Assembly: GCA_964455395.1 (NCBI GenBank)
Contig: CAYVWB010000005.1
Coordinates: 1-64,000 of the forward strand
DNA from: CAYVWB01 sp964455395
Lineage (GTDB): Bacteria; Desulfobacterota; Desulfovibrionia; Desulfovibrionales; Desulfovibrionaceae
Reading direction: 5' to 3'
Length of the DNA stretch: 64,000 nt
Shown: one piece after another, positions 27,160 through 36,611 of the stretch
Layout: each line of letters opens with the position of its first letter
Numbering within the stretch: the stretch's first letter is position 1
Made by a program: the position numbers and the translations under genes
Notes under the pieces: generated by a model
What the model was told of the DNA's origin: nothing
Database searches by the model: none
Seen by the model: the letters and a program-made list of their open reading frames with translations, nothing else

Positions 27160-27393
27160 CCGAAGTCCCCGCCGCGCCCACGCCCCACGCGCGCCCACGC
27201 CCCGAAACCGACGCGGCGGCGTTGCTCCCGGGCGCCTCTGGCCTCACGCCTGTTCATCCCGCTATCGTCCCGCGCCACGGCTTTCCCGACAGGGTGACCT
27301 GCAAGCTCCCCGCAGCCCCGCCTACCGATCCGCGTGGTTTCCCAGCCCGACGTTTTCGTCTTCCCGAACCCGTGAGAGCGGCGGGTTGACGAC

Positions 27394-30105
27394 TCATGCG
27401 GACGAGGCCGGCCACCCGCGCTCGACCGCGCCTTTGAACCCCTTGAGCCGCAAAGCGTTCGTCACCACGCTGACGGAACTGAGCGCCATGGCCGCGCCCG
27501 CCACCATGGGCGAGAGCGTGGGCCCTCCGAAGACATGCAGCAGGCCCGCCGCCACCGGGATGCCCAGCGTGTTGTAGCCGAAGGCCCATACCAGATTCTG
27601 CTTGATGTTGACGAGCGCCGCGCGGGAAAGCGCCACGGCGTCCGTCACCGTCCAGAGGGTCTCGCCCATGAGCACCACGTCGCCGGCCTCCATGGCCACA
27701 TCCATGCCGGAGCCCATGGCCACGCCCACATCCGCAGTGGCCAGCGCCGGCGCATCGTTCACGCCGTCGCCCACCATGCCCACGGTGTAGCCGGCGTCCA
27801 TCAACGCTTGCACCCGCGCGGCTTTTTCCTCAGGTTTCACTTGCGCCCAGAACCCTTCCGGCGCCGCGCCTTCAGCGAAGGTCTCCGGGAGGGCCGTGGT
27901 CGCCATGTCCAGCTTGGCCGCCACAGCGCGCGCGGTCCGCTCGGCGTCTCCCGTGAGCATGCAGACGGCCACACCCATGGCGCGCAGCCGCGCCAGCACC
28001 GCCGCGGCCTCGGGGCGGGGTTCGTCGGCCACGGCCAACACCGCGGCTGGTTGCCCGTCCACCAGCAGCATGAGCGGGGTTGCGCCCTCATCCGCGGCGA
28101 CGGCGGCGTGGCGCATGGCCTCGTCCATCGCGTCTGGCGCAGCGTCTTCCGACATCTCCAGCTGCACCAAGGCGCGGTTGCCGAGGGCCACCCGGATGAA
28201 AGTCTCCTCCGCGTCGTCGGGGTTGCTGCGAACGCGGCCGGCCACGCCGTAGCCGGGTCGGTACTCGAACTCCTCGGCTGGGGCGACGTCCACCCCACGG
28301 TCCTGCGCCGCGCGGGTCACGGCCTCGGCGAGGGGGTGCTCGCTCTCGGCCTCCACGGCGGCGGCGAGGCGCAGCGCCGCCGTATCGTCGGGAAGGATGG
28401 TTCCCAGCAGCGTGACCTTGGTGACTGTCGGCTCGCCGCAGGTAAGGGTGCCGGTCTTGTCGAAGACGAGGACGTCCAGCTTGCCGGCCTGCTCCAGGGC
28501 TGCGCCGCTTTTGAAGAGCACGCCGAGCTGCGCGCCGCGACCCGTGGCGGCCATGATGGAGGTGGGCGTGGCCAGTCCCATGGCGCAGGGGCACGCGATG
28601 ACGAGCACCGCCACGAAGATGCGCAAGCTGAAGAAGAAGCCTTCGTCGCTGAAGGAGAGCCAAGCGAGACCGCTGAGCAGAGCCACGGCCATCACCGCCG
28701 GGGTGAAGTAGTAGCTGACTTGATCGGCGAGGTTGGCGATGGGCGCCTTGACGCTCTGCGCTTCCTGGACAAGCCGCACGATGCGCGCCAGGGTTGTGTC
28801 CCCGCCCACGCGATCGGCGCGCATGCGGAACGCGCCATGGCCGTTCATCGATCCTCCGGTGACGCGGTCTCCCGGCGCCTTGCCCACGGGGAGGCTCTCG
28901 CCGGTGAGCATGGATTCGTCCACGCTGGTTCGACCGCGAAGGATGACGCCATCCACGGGGACGCGTTCGCCGGGGCGCACCAGCAACACGTCATCCCGAC
29001 GAATGGCCGTGGTGGGAACGCGCTTGACGGCGGGTTCGCCCCCTTCCCCGGCATGTCCTTCCTCCGTGACGAGGAGCGCTTCGTCCGGTGCAAGCTCCAT
29101 GAGCGCGCGTACGGCGTCCGATGTGCGCGCGCGCGACCGCGTCTCGAAGTATTTCCCCAACATGACCAGAGCGATGAGCACCGCTGCGGACTCGAAATAG
29201 AGGTCCATGACGTGCGCCATGGGCGCAACTCCCACGGCGATGAGCACGGTGTTCCACACGGAATACGCCACGGCGGCCCCCGTACCCACGGCGATGAGCG
29301 AATCCATGTTCGGCGCGCCCCGCAGCAGGTTCGGGAACCCCACGCGGTAGAACTCCCGGCCGGCCCAGAGCACCGGCAATGTCAGCGCAAGCTGCGTGAG
29401 AGCGAACGGCAGCGGGTGCGCCATGGGATGGAGGATCCCGGGCAACGGCAAGCCCATCATCTCGCCCATGGCGATGTAAAAGAGCGGAATGGCGAATCCG
29501 AAGGCCGGGTACAGCCTGCGCCGCCAACCGGCCACGCGCGCCCGGGCGGCTTCGCGTTGCTCGCGCCAGCGCGCTTCGGCGGCGCCCAGAAGGGCTTCCG
29601 CCTCGGTGGAGCGTGGCGAAGCCGTGAAGCCGGCTCGCTCCACCGCCGCCACGGCGCGATCTTCCAACGCCTTGCGGTCCGTCGCGGCTGCAGGGGTGAG
29701 ACGCGCCTCCCCCGTGGCAAGGTTCACCGCGACATCCGCCACGCCGTCCAGCGCGCCGAGCACACGCTCCAACCGGCTGGAGCACGCCGCGCAGGTCATG
29801 CCGTCCACTTCCAGAAAGAGAGGGCCGTCGAACGTCGGCGACTCCGTGGCCGTGAAACCGAGTTGCTCCACTTTGGCGACAAGGTCGGTGGCGGTGAGTC
29901 GCTGCAAATCGAACTGCGCGACCATGGTTTCCGTGGCGAGGTTCACGCTGACGGCCTTCACGCCTTCCATGGCGCCGACCATGCGCTCGATGCGGGCGGA
30001 ACAGGCAGCGCACGTCATGCCCTGGACGTTGAATCGCGCCGACTGGGGTGATTGCGCCGCTTGGGCAGACTGCGCTGCGTTGGTGTCGTCGTGGTCTTTA
30101 CTCAT
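27394..30105 (-). CDS. copA: Copper-translocating P1B-type ATPase
   Basis: This 903-residue inner-membrane pump exports Cu(I). Two N-terminal heavy-metal-associated domains each carry GMTCAAC (about residues 29 and 101). About eight membrane helices follow, with the CPC ion-binding motif (IACPCAMGLATP), the TGES actuator loop, the phosphorylation site DKTGTLTCGEPTV, the HP motif (ESEHPLAEA), and the hinge MVGDGVNDAPALATADVG. Length is normal for two-HMA CopA proteins. The ATG at 30105 faces the CheX-like gene. No CueR or CopY gene adjoins. Confidence 0.96.
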   Translation of the reverse strand: MSKDHDDTNAAQSAQAAQSPQSARFNVQGMTCAACSARIERMVGAMEGVKAVSVNLATETMVAQFDLQRLTATDLVAKVEQLGFTATESPTFDGPLFLEVDGMTCAACSSRLERVLGALDGVADVAVNLATGEARLTPAAATDRKALEDRAVAAVERAGFTASPRSTEAEALLGAAEARWREQREAARARVAGWRRRLYPAFGFAIPLFYIAMGEMMGLPLPGILHPMAHPLPFALTQLALTLPVLWAGREFYRVGFPNLLRGAPNMDSLIAVGTGAAVAYSVWNTVLIAVGVAPMAHVMDLYFESAAVLIALVMLGKYFETRSRARTSDAVRALMELAPDEALLVTEEGHAGEGGEPAVKRVPTTAIRRDDVLLVRPGERVPVDGVILRGRTSVDESMLTGESLPVGKAPGDRVTGGSMNGHGAFRMRADRVGGDTTLARIVRLVQEAQSVKAPIANLADQVSYYFTPAVMAVALLSGLAWLSFSDEGFFFSLRIFVAVLVIACPCAMGLATPTSIMAATGRGAQLGVLFKSGAALEQAGKLDVLVFDKTGTLTCGEPTVTKVTLLGTILPDDTAALRLAAAVEAESEHPLAEAVTRAAQDRGVDVAPAEEFEYRPGYGVAGRVRSNPDDAEETFIRVALGNRALVQLEMSEDAAPDAMDEAMRHAAVAADEGATPLMLLVDGQPAAVLAVADEPRPEAAAVLARLRAMGVAVCMLTGDAERTARAVAAKLDMATTALPETFAEGAAPEGFWAQVKPEEKAARVQALMDAGYTVGMVGDGVNDAPALATADVGVAMGSGMDVAMEAGDVVLMGETLWTVTDAVALSRAALVNIKQNLVWAFGYNTLGIPVAAGLLHVFGGPTLSPMVAGAAMALSSVSVVTNALRLKGFKGAVERGWPASSA

Positions 30106-30170
30106 ACCTTCACATCGTCCTAGTATAAGGATAGCGATTCGCGTTCCCGGGGGCCCCCTGCAGGAGGAGG

Positions 30171-30199
30171 TTGCCTTGTTCCCGCGGAGAGGCTAGATA
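30171..30199 (+). promoter_or_regulatory. Promoter for CheX-like gene
   Basis: TTGCCT at 30171-30176 and TAGATA at 30194-30199 are separated by exactly 17 bp, 41 bases upstream of the ATG at 30240. Confidence 0.5.
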
Positions 30200-30239
30200 T
30201 TGAACAACCATTCACCATGAGGGCTCCAGGCCGAGGACC

Positions 30240-30722
30240 ATGATCATGTCCCGCACCTTCGATGTCAACTTCATCAACCCCTTCCTCAACGCCGTGGTGG
30301 AGACGCTCAAGACCATGGCCATGACCATCGTCACGCCGGGAAAACCGTACATCAAAACCGACACGACAGCCAAAGGCGAAATCACCGGCGTCATCGGCGT
30401 GAAGGGATATGCGCACGGCAGCTTCGCCCTCTCCTTCCCGGAGGAATGCGCGCGCAACGTGGTCTCCGCCATGCTGGGAGAGGCGCTTCCACCCTACGGC
30501 GCCGATGTCCGCGACGGCGTGGGCGAATTGACGAACATGATCTCCGGCCTGGCTCGTCGCGACTTGGCCCACGAAGGCATGAAGTTCCACGCTTCCATCC
30601 CGGATGTGTACATGGGCGAGGGCCACGTGGTGCAGCACCACGCGCATGGCCCGGTGCTCGCCATCCCCTTCTCCAGCCCCTACGGCGAGATCACCGTGGA
30701 GGTCTGCCTGGGAACGAATTGA
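30240..30722 (+). CDS. CheX-like chemotaxis phosphatase family protein
   Basis: This 160-residue cytoplasmic protein is of the CheC/CheX family, which dephosphorylates CheY-type receivers. It shows the conserved helix with the catalytic E-x2-N pattern (VGELTNMISGLARRDL) and family-typical strands (IKTDTTAKGEITGVIGVKGYAHGSFALSF). The start at 30240 (GAGG 5 bases upstream) is used; an in-frame ATG at 30246 is also possible. No other chemotaxis gene is near, so its receiver partner is encoded elsewhere. Confidence 0.8.
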   Translation: MIMSRTFDVNFINPFLNAVVETLKTMAMTIVTPGKPYIKTDTTAKGEITGVIGVKGYAHGSFALSFPEECARNVVSAMLGEALPPYGADVRDGVGELTNMISGLARRDLAHEGMKFHASIPDVYMGEGHVVQHHAHGPVLAIPFSSPYGEITVEVCLGTN

Positions 30723-31036
30723 GACCGAAGCAGCGCACTGGCGCCGTACAAAGGATGTACCTGGCTATACTGTGGGCGAACCGCGGATGAGCTGGGAGAA
30801 AACGACGGTCGGCCCCTTCTGACGGCGCAGCGGAGACCTTTGGCCGAAAATGTCTTATTTTTAGATTGAATGAATCACTCCCTCGTCAACATGTCTTGTT
30901 TTTGCGTCGCACGGTGCTTTTCCGCTTCCCTTCTCCCGCAGTTGGTGTCATACTCATGTAAAGATCACGCTCGACCGCCGGTTGCGCCCTGTCACGCCAC
31001 CGCCCCGAGCGATTCCTCTGGCGAAGGAGGTCAGCC
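30723..31036. other. Intergenic, no gene seen
   Basis: The 314 bases between the CheX-like gene and the small paralog pair hold an AT-rich patch near 30845-30875. Around 30940-30965 is a possible promoter-like stretch (TTGGTG, then TGTAAAGAT). No hairpin terminator is obvious. Confidence 0.35.
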
Positions 31037-31246
31037 ATGGTCTCAGGCATGACGCGCACTCAAATCTGGGAAGCCATCGTCCGCCTCGCGGAGGTGTCCC
31101 ACTCCTACACCAGCGACTCGCAACGCAGCATCGCCGCCGCCACATTCCGCAATCTCAATGACGGCGCCCCGGACTTCCCGCCCAACGGCGAGAGCCTGCT
31201 CTCCACGCTCAAGCCCAGCGGAACCCTGGTCAAGGAACGCGCCTAG
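31037..31246 (+). CDS. Small hypothetical protein, paralog A
   Basis: This 69-residue protein has a perfect AGGAGG ribosome site and an ATG at 31037. The core (TRTQIWEAIVRLAEVSHSY through ESLLSTLK) aligns with the core of the next gene (LTQEQVWSAIAERASFSRSL through TSLMDALK). The pattern suggests two or three helices around one aromatic residue. No family is recognised. It is 21 bases from its paralog and surely co-transcribed with it. Confidence 0.7.
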   Translation: MVSGMTRTQIWEAIVRLAEVSHSYTSDSQRSIAAATFRNLNDGAPDFPPNGESLLSTLKPSGTLVKERA

Positions 31247-31267
31247 CCGGCGCCGAGGTGGATTCCT

Positions 31268-31573
31268 ATGGCGCGATTCAACTACGACCCCCCGGCCGTC
31301 CTCCCGCCCGTCACCGGGCTGACCCAGGAGCAGGTCTGGAGCGCCATCGCCGAGCGCGCCAGCTTTTCACGTTCCCTCTTCAGCCACGACCAGCGCGAGC
31401 TCGCCACCGTGCGGCTGGGGCGCCTGGAAAGCGGCTCGGCCTTCGTTCCCGCGGAGACGACCTCTCTGATGGACGCCCTGAAGACGACGCCGACGATTTC
31501 GACGACGCCGACGACTACGACGACGCCGACTCCCGAGTCCCTCTCGGGGCGCCTCGTCAACGACATGGGCTGA
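31268..31573 (+). CDS. Small hypothetical protein, paralog B with low-complexity tail
   Basis: This 101-residue protein is preceded by GAGGTG 7 bases upstream. It is related to the preceding gene product over about 55 residues and adds an N-terminal Pro-rich lead and a Thr/Pro-rich tail encoded by an 18-nt tandem repeat at 31483-31530. In the neighbouring frame the repeat would give an Asp-rich tail, so a past frameshift through the repeat is possible. Function unknown. Confidence 0.65.
   Translation: MARFNYDPPAVLPPVTGLTQEQVWSAIAERASFSRSLFSHDQRELATVRLGRLESGSAFVPAETTSLMDALKTTPTISTTPTTTTTPTPESLSGRLVNDMG
31483..31530 (+). repeat. 18-nt tandem repeat, 2.7 copies
   Basis: Units start at 31483 and 31501, with a 12-nt partial unit at 31519. 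The core word is GACGACGCCGACGA. It encodes the Thr/Pro-rich tail of the small paralog B. Confidence 0.8.
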
Positions 31574-31720
31574 AGCCGCCCGCTTCCGCCTTGGCGCTAG
31601 CGTCCCTCCACCCCCTGCGCGCCCTGCGCTCCCGGGATTGTTCCCCACGCCGCCTGCCCGGGGAAGCCACGCAGAACCGTCGCTCCCAGCGTCCCCGTGC
31701 ACGGGGTCACGGCGCCAGGG

Positions 31721-32710
31721 TCACCCCTGCAGCAGCGCGAACCGAAGGCCATATAGCGCCACGGCTCCGCACACGCCCGCCGCGAAACAGAGCCGCAACA
31801 ACGTCACCAGACGCGCGGCGTCCCAGGACGTGTCTTCACTTGCCGACGCCGGCCCCAGTCGCGGCTTGTCAACCAGCGCGTCGAAATACACAGCGGGACC
31901 GCCCATGGACGCGCGGCACGCCCACGCCGCCGCGGCCATGGGCCACCCGGCGTTGGGGCTGGCCATGGCGGGCGCGTCGCGCAGGGTCCCCCGCACCGCT
32001 GCCAGAATCCGACGCCTGTTCAAGCCGATGGGCCCCGCCACGGCGCCGACCGTCAACAGAAAAACTGCCGTGAGCCGCGCCGGGATGTAGGCGAGCACAT
32101 CGTCCAGCCGCGCCGCCGCCCACCCGAAGCGGGCGTACTCCGGCGTGCGGTAACCCCACATGGAATCCAGCGTGGACACGGCTTTGTACGCCCACAACGC
32201 GCCGGGGCCGCCGAGAATCAGGAAGAAGAACGGCGCTGTGAGGCCGTCGCAGAGGTTCTCGGACAGGGTCTCGGCCAGGGTTCGACGCAAGGCCGGGCGG
32301 TCCATGGTGGAGACGTCGCGACTCACCAGCATTGCCACTCGCTGCCGCGCTTCCTCCAGAGAGGCCTGCTCCACGGCGCGCAAGGCGTCGTGGCATTCCC
32401 GCAGCAGGCTCCCCAGCGCCAACCCGGACCACGCCAGATAGAGCCCCGCCAGCGGCCCCAGATACTGCAGCCCGGCCAGGGTCCAGGCGGCCCACCCGGC
32501 CGCGCCTGCCAGCAACGCCACGGCGAGGAGCCCGTACAGTCGGCCGAAGGTGGTGAACCACGGCAGCCTCCTGGCGCAGCGCTCCAGAACGTGAGCGCAC
32601 CACCCCAGGGCCTGCACGGGGTGCGGCAGGGCGCGCGGGTCGCCCAGAAGGATGTCCAACGCCAAGGCGAGGATGGGTGTGTAGAGCGCGAAGAGGACGT
32701 TTTCTCCCAT
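31721..32710 (-). CDS. cbiB: Adenosylcobinamide-phosphate synthase CbiB/CobD
   Basis: This 329-residue membrane protein attaches aminopropanol (or its phosphate) to adenosylcobyric acid in B12 synthesis. Family motifs are ALDILLGDPRALPHPVQALG near the N-terminus, SRDVSTMDRPALRRTLAETLSENLCDGLTAPFFF, and ASPNAGWPMAAAAWA. Several membrane helices are visible. The ATG at 32710 gives the normal length; no clear ribosome site is seen. No other cobalamin gene is close. Confidence 0.92.
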   Translation of the reverse strand: MGENVLFALYTPILALALDILLGDPRALPHPVQALGWCAHVLERCARRLPWFTTFGRLYGLLAVALLAGAAGWAAWTLAGLQYLGPLAGLYLAWSGLALGSLLRECHDALRAVEQASLEEARQRVAMLVSRDVSTMDRPALRRTLAETLSENLCDGLTAPFFFLILGGPGALWAYKAVSTLDSMWGYRTPEYARFGWAAARLDDVLAYIPARLTAVFLLTVGAVAGPIGLNRRRILAAVRGTLRDAPAMASPNAGWPMAAAAWACRASMGGPAVYFDALVDKPRLGPASASEDTSWDAARLVTLLRLCFAAGVCGAVALYGLRFALLQG

Positions 32711-32821
32711 ACGGCATGGTACGCCGTGGAGACGTGCGGGGCAAGCCGTCGAGGTGGCCCGAGACATCCCCGCACCGGGGGCGAGACTTGTTCGCGCCGG
32801 GGGAATCGGGTATCACAAGGC

Positions 32822-33400
32822 ATGTCCCATCCGCGTAAACCTTCGCCTGTCTTTGGCAACCCCACACGCGGCGGCCACGGTGGTCCGGGGCCGTCGAGCC
32901 CCCATGTCTGCATGCGCTGCGCGCGTTGCTGCACCGTGACGGAGGAGGAGCGGCCCATGCTCTTCCCCTTGTTTCCTTTGGAGATCGAGCGAATCCACCC
33001 CGTGGCCCACGCCATGGGGCTGGGCGACGCGTGGCGCGCGAAGACGAAGACGTCCCCGGCGTTCGTGGAGGCCATGCAGCGGCTCTTTCCGGGAGAGGAA
33101 GCCGCCGTGGCGTCGCTGTTTCCTGCAGGCGGCGAGCATACGGCGCTGGCGGTGGACGAGTTGGGTCGGTGCGTCTTTCTTGGGGATGCCGGCTGCGTGC
33201 TCACGCGTGCGGAGCGTCCGGCGCATTGCGTGCTGTATCCGTTGTGGGTGGTTGGCGGCCGCATCGTGCCGTTCGAAGCGCAGGACTGCCTCGCAGTGCG
33301 TGAAGCGCGGACCACCGGGGGGCTCATGATGACGCTTGGTCTGGATGGGGAGACTTTGCGCGCCAGTCATGCGTCGCTCCGGCAGGCCTGGGGTTTGTGA
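32822..33400 (+). CDS. YkgJ-family cysteine cluster protein
   Basis: This 192-residue protein has the cluster CMRCARCC near residue 30, plus later cysteines in FLGDAGCVLTRAERPAHCVLYP and AQDC. That pattern is typical of YkgJ-type proteins thought to bind zinc or an iron-sulfur centre. Function is unknown in the family. The start is the ATG at 32822. It is divergent from cbiB. Confidence 0.85.
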   Translation: MSHPRKPSPVFGNPTRGGHGGPGPSSPHVCMRCARCCTVTEEERPMLFPLFPLEIERIHPVAHAMGLGDAWRAKTKTSPAFVEAMQRLFPGEEAAVASLFPAGGEHTALAVDELGRCVFLGDAGCVLTRAERPAHCVLYPLWVVGGRIVPFEAQDCLAVREARTTGGLMMTLGLDGETLRASHASLRQAWGL

Positions 33401-33533
33401 TTTTATTCTCATGCTGACGATTCCCATGCAGAACACGTATATCAGGAGGTAGCGTCGCTTGAGACCGATGCGTTTTCCAACGTATCGGCCTTCTCCGAGT
33501 CGTCTTTGAGAAAATTTTCACGGCGATTGTTTT

Positions 33534-33553
33534 TATGACAATTCCTTGTCATA
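33534..33553. promoter_or_regulatory. Perfect palindrome upstream of TRAP operon
   Basis: TATGACAA at 33534-33541 and TTGTCATA at 33546-33553 form an 8-bp perfect inverted repeat with a 4-base spacer (TTCC), 42 bases upstream of the dctP ATG. It looks like a dimeric regulator operator. Half-site orientation differs from the TTGAC-N4-GTCAA form of Fnr/HcpR sites. A GntR-type regulator would be one candidate. Confidence 0.5.
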
Positions 33554-33594
33554 TATCCGCATGCTGTCCCAACCTCCAACCAAGGGAGCATCGT

Positions 33595-34584
33595 ATGCGG
33601 ATCAAAGCACTTATCGCTTTCGCCATGGCGCTGGCATTCACACTTGGCGCCGTGAGCGCGGTTCTGGCCGAGCCCATCGTCATCAAGTTCTCGCACGTGG
33701 TGGCGGAGAACACGCCCAAAGGGAAGATGGCCAACAAGTTCCGCGACCTGGTCAACGAGCGTCTCGCCGGCACGGTGGAGGTGCAAGTCTACCCCAACTC
33801 CCAGCTGTTCAACGACAACGCCGTGCTGGAGGCCATGCTCCTCGGCGACGTGCAGCTGGCAGCTCCCGCGCTTTCCAAGTTCGAGGAATTCACCAAAGTC
33901 CTGCAGATCTACGACCTCCCCTTCCTCTTCAGGAACATGGAGGCCGTGGAGTGTTTTCAGCAAGGCGAGAAGGGACAGGCCATGCTGAACTCCATGCAGA
34001 ACATGGGCATCCAGGGGCTTGGCTACCTGCACAACGGCATGAAGCAGCTTTCCGCCAGCAGCCCCTTGCGCACCCCGGCGGACGCTGTGGGCAAGAAATT
34101 CCGCATCATGACTTCCGATGTCCTCGCTGCGCAATTCCAGGCTGTGGACGCCATCCCGCTGAAGAAGCCTTTCTCCGAGGTGTTCACCTTGTTGCAGACG
34201 AAGGCCATCGACGGCCAGGAGAACACGTGGTCCAACATCTATTCCAAGAAGTTCTACGAGGTGCAGCCCTACATCACGGAGTCCAACCACGGGCTTCTGG
34301 ACTATCTGGTGGTGACGAGCTCCGAGTTCTGGAGCGAGCTGCCCGATGACATCCGCGCCGAGGTGAAGCAGGCCCTGGACGACGCCTTGGCGTACGGCAA
34401 CGAGGAGTCTTTCCGGCTGAGCCAGGAGCAGCGTCAGCAGATCATCGAATCCGGCCGCACCGAGGTGCTGCAGCTCACGGACGAGGAGCGGGCGCAGTGG
34501 GTGGAGGCCATGAAGCCCGTGTGGGCGGAGTTCGCCGACCAGATCGGTCAGGACAACATCGACGCCGCCGTCGCCTGCAACTGA
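33595..34584 (+). CDS. dctP: TRAP transporter substrate-binding protein DctP
   Basis: This 329-residue periplasmic protein has a signal peptide (cleavage after VLA, ~25 residues). The mature start EPIVIKFSHVVAENTPKGKMANKF is typical. The conserved ligand-binding region MTSDVLAAQFQAVDAIPLKKPFSEVFTLLQTKAIDGQENTW follows. That region differs from the consensus in having M-T-S rather than R-x-P near the carboxylate-binding arginine. AAGGGAG precedes the ATG. First gene of a DctPQM operon; the substrate is probably a C4-dicarboxylate or other organic acid. Confidence 0.93.
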   Translation: MRIKALIAFAMALAFTLGAVSAVLAEPIVIKFSHVVAENTPKGKMANKFRDLVNERLAGTVEVQVYPNSQLFNDNAVLEAMLLGDVQLAAPALSKFEEFTKVLQIYDLPFLFRNMEAVECFQQGEKGQAMLNSMQNMGIQGLGYLHNGMKQLSASSPLRTPADAVGKKFRIMTSDVLAAQFQAVDAIPLKKPFSEVFTLLQTKAIDGQENTWSNIYSKKFYEVQPYITESNHGLLDYLVVTSSEFWSELPDDIRAEVKQALDDALAYGNEESFRLSQEQRQQIIESGRTEVLQLTDEERAQWVEAMKPVWAEFADQIGQDNIDAAVACN

Positions 34585-34612
34585 GCGGCGCCAAGCTGCA
34601 AAGCAGGCGATC

Positions 34613-35197
34613 ATGTGGAAAAAACTTCTCAATGAGTTGGAGGAGGGTCTCATCTCCCTCCTCCTGGCGTCCATGACTCTGCTCGTCTTCGTGGAGGTGG
34701 TCTTGCGCTTCGGCTTCGGCACGGGCGTGATGTGGGCGCAGGAGCTGACGCTGCTGCTCTCCGCGTGGATGGTGCTTTTCGGCGTCTCCTACGGCGTCAA
34801 GGTGGGTTCGCACATCGGGGTGGACGCCCTGGTGCGCGTGCTGCCCAACCCTGCAAAGCGCGTCGTCAGCGGCGTGGCGTGTCTGTTGTGTCTGGCGTAT
34901 TGCGGCCTCTTTCTGGTCGGCTCGTGGGTGTATCTGAAGAAGATGCACAAGATCGGCATCCACTTGTCGGATTTGCCCATCCCCAAGTGGACGGCGCATT
35001 CCATTCTCATCATCGGCTTCCTGCTGCTTTCGCTGCGGCTCGTGCAGTTGTTCATCGCCATCGTCCACGGCCGCGCGGAGGGCTTCAAGCTCGCCGACGA
35101 AGCCAAGGACGCCAGGGGTCTCTACGAAGGCAAGGCCATGGAGGGCGAGGACTCCCACGACTGGGAGGACGCGGCGAAGAAGGAGGCGAGCTCATGA
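34613..35197 (+). CDS. dctQ: TRAP transporter small permease DctQ
   Basis: This 194-residue protein has four membrane helices. MWAQELTLLLSAWMVLFGVSYGVKVGSHIGVDALV is the DctQ signature. An unusual acidic C-terminal tail (EDSHDWEDAAKKEASS) follows the last helix. It overlaps dctM by 4 bases (ATGA). Confidence 0.9.
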   Translation: MWKKLLNELEEGLISLLLASMTLLVFVEVVLRFGFGTGVMWAQELTLLLSAWMVLFGVSYGVKVGSHIGVDALVRVLPNPAKRVVSGVACLLCLAYCGLFLVGSWVYLKKMHKIGIHLSDLPIPKWTAHSILIIGFLLLSLRLVQLFIAIVHGRAEGFKLADEAKDARGLYEGKAMEGEDSHDWEDAAKKEASS

Positions 35198-36591
35198 CCA
35201 CGGCGGCGCTCTTCATCCTGTTGTTCACCTTGCTCGCCATGGGCATGCCCATCGCCATCGGGCTGGGCTTGGCGAGCATCACCACGATCCTGCTCTTTTC
35301 GGACGACTCTCTCGCCTCCGTGGCGTTGAAGCTTTTCGAGTCGCTTTCGGAGCACTACACCCTGCTGGCCATCCCTTTTTTCATCGTATCTTCGCAGTTT
35401 CTCTCCACGGGTGGGGTTGCGAACCGGCTCATCCGCTTCGCCATCGACTGCGTGGGGTTCGTGCGGGGTGGGCTGGCCATGGCTTCCGTGTTGGCATGCA
35501 TGCTTTTCGCGGCGGTTTCCGGCTCTTCCCCGGCCACTGTGGCGGCCATCGGCTCCATCGTCATCGCCGGCATGGTGAAGTCCGGCTATCCGGAGCGCAT
35601 GGCTGCGGGGGTCATCGCCAACGCGGGCACGTTGGGCATTCTCATTCCGCCTTCCATCGTCATGCTGGTGTACGCCGCCGCCACGGAGGAATCCGCGGCG
35701 CGGCTTTTCATGGCGGGTTTCCTTCCGGGTCTGCTGATGGGCGGAATGCTCATGCTCGCCATCTACATCATGGCGCGCATCAAGAAGCTGCCGGCGCAAC
35801 CATTCCCGGGGTTCCGGGCGTTGGCGCATTCCGGATTCACGGCCATGGGCGGCATTCTGCTCATCGTCATCGTACTGGGCTCCATTTACGGCGGCATCGC
35901 CAGCCCCACGGAAGCGGCTGCGGTTTCAGCGGTCTACGCCTATTTCATCGCGGTCTTCGTCTATCGGGACATGGGCCCACTGAAGGGCGTGACGTGGCTG
36001 AACCAAGGCGAGGGGTTGGTGCGGGGCATGTTGCGGAACTGGAAACTGATGGCGCTGGCGCTGCCGCATTCCGTGGTCCATCCCGAAGTGCGCAAGACCA
36101 TTCTTGACGCCTCCCGCGTCTCCATCATGCTGCTCTTCATCATCGCCAACGCCATGCTCTTCGCGCACGTGCTGACCACGGAGCGCATCCCGCACATGAT
36201 AGCCGAGCTCATCATCGGCATGGGGCTGCCGCCGTGGGGTTTCCTCATCGTGGTGAACATCGTGCTGCTCATCGCAGGGAACTTCATGGAGCCCTCGGCC
36301 ATCCTGCTCATCATGGCGCCCATCCTCTTCCCCATCGCGGTGCAGCTCGGGATCGACCCCATCCACCTGGGCGTCATCATGGTGGTGAACATGGAGATCG
36401 GCATGATCACGCCGCCGGTGGGCTTGAACCTTTTCGTCACGGCCGGGATAACCGGCAAGGACATCGGCTGGGTGGTGCGCGCCGCGCTCCCTTGGCTCAT
36501 GATCCTGCTCGTCTTCCTCATCCTGATCACCTACATCCCGCAGATTTCCCTCTTCCTGCCGGAATACATCGACAGATTGAAGGGATACTGA
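35194..36591 (+). CDS. dctM: TRAP transporter large permease DctM
   Basis: This 465-residue permease has 12 or so membrane segments. Motifs include PFFIVSSQFLSTGGVANRLIRFA, AGVIANAGTLGILIPPSIVMLVYA and MEIGMITPPVGLNLFV. It contains a ~55-residue hydrophilic stretch (RDMGPLKGVTWLNQGEGLVRG onward) between transport halves. Translation is coupled to dctQ by ATGA, with AGGAGG inside dctQ. It is the end of the operon; a strong hairpin at 36612-36647 follows. Confidence 0.93.
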   Translation: MTTAALFILLFTLLAMGMPIAIGLGLASITTILLFSDDSLASVALKLFESLSEHYTLLAIPFFIVSSQFLSTGGVANRLIRFAIDCVGFVRGGLAMASVLACMLFAAVSGSSPATVAAIGSIVIAGMVKSGYPERMAAGVIANAGTLGILIPPSIVMLVYAAATEESAARLFMAGFLPGLLMGGMLMLAIYIMARIKKLPAQPFPGFRALAHSGFTAMGGILLIVIVLGSIYGGIASPTEAAAVSAVYAYFIAVFVYRDMGPLKGVTWLNQGEGLVRGMLRNWKLMALALPHSVVHPEVRKTILDASRVSIMLLFIIANAMLFAHVLTTERIPHMIAELIIGMGLPPWGFLIVVNIVLLIAGNFMEPSAILLIMAPILFPIAVQLGIDPIHLGVIMVVNMEIGMITPPVGLNLFVTAGITGKDIGWVVRAALPWLMILLVFLILITYIPQISLFLPEYIDRLKGY

Positions 36592-36611
36592 CGGAAGACC
36601 ACTCCGAACAC

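Noticed and set aside
27535..30051. 838-residue plus-strand open frame opposite copA
   Set aside because: It mirrors codons of the copper ATPase and is full of His/Arg/Gly. No recognisable domain.
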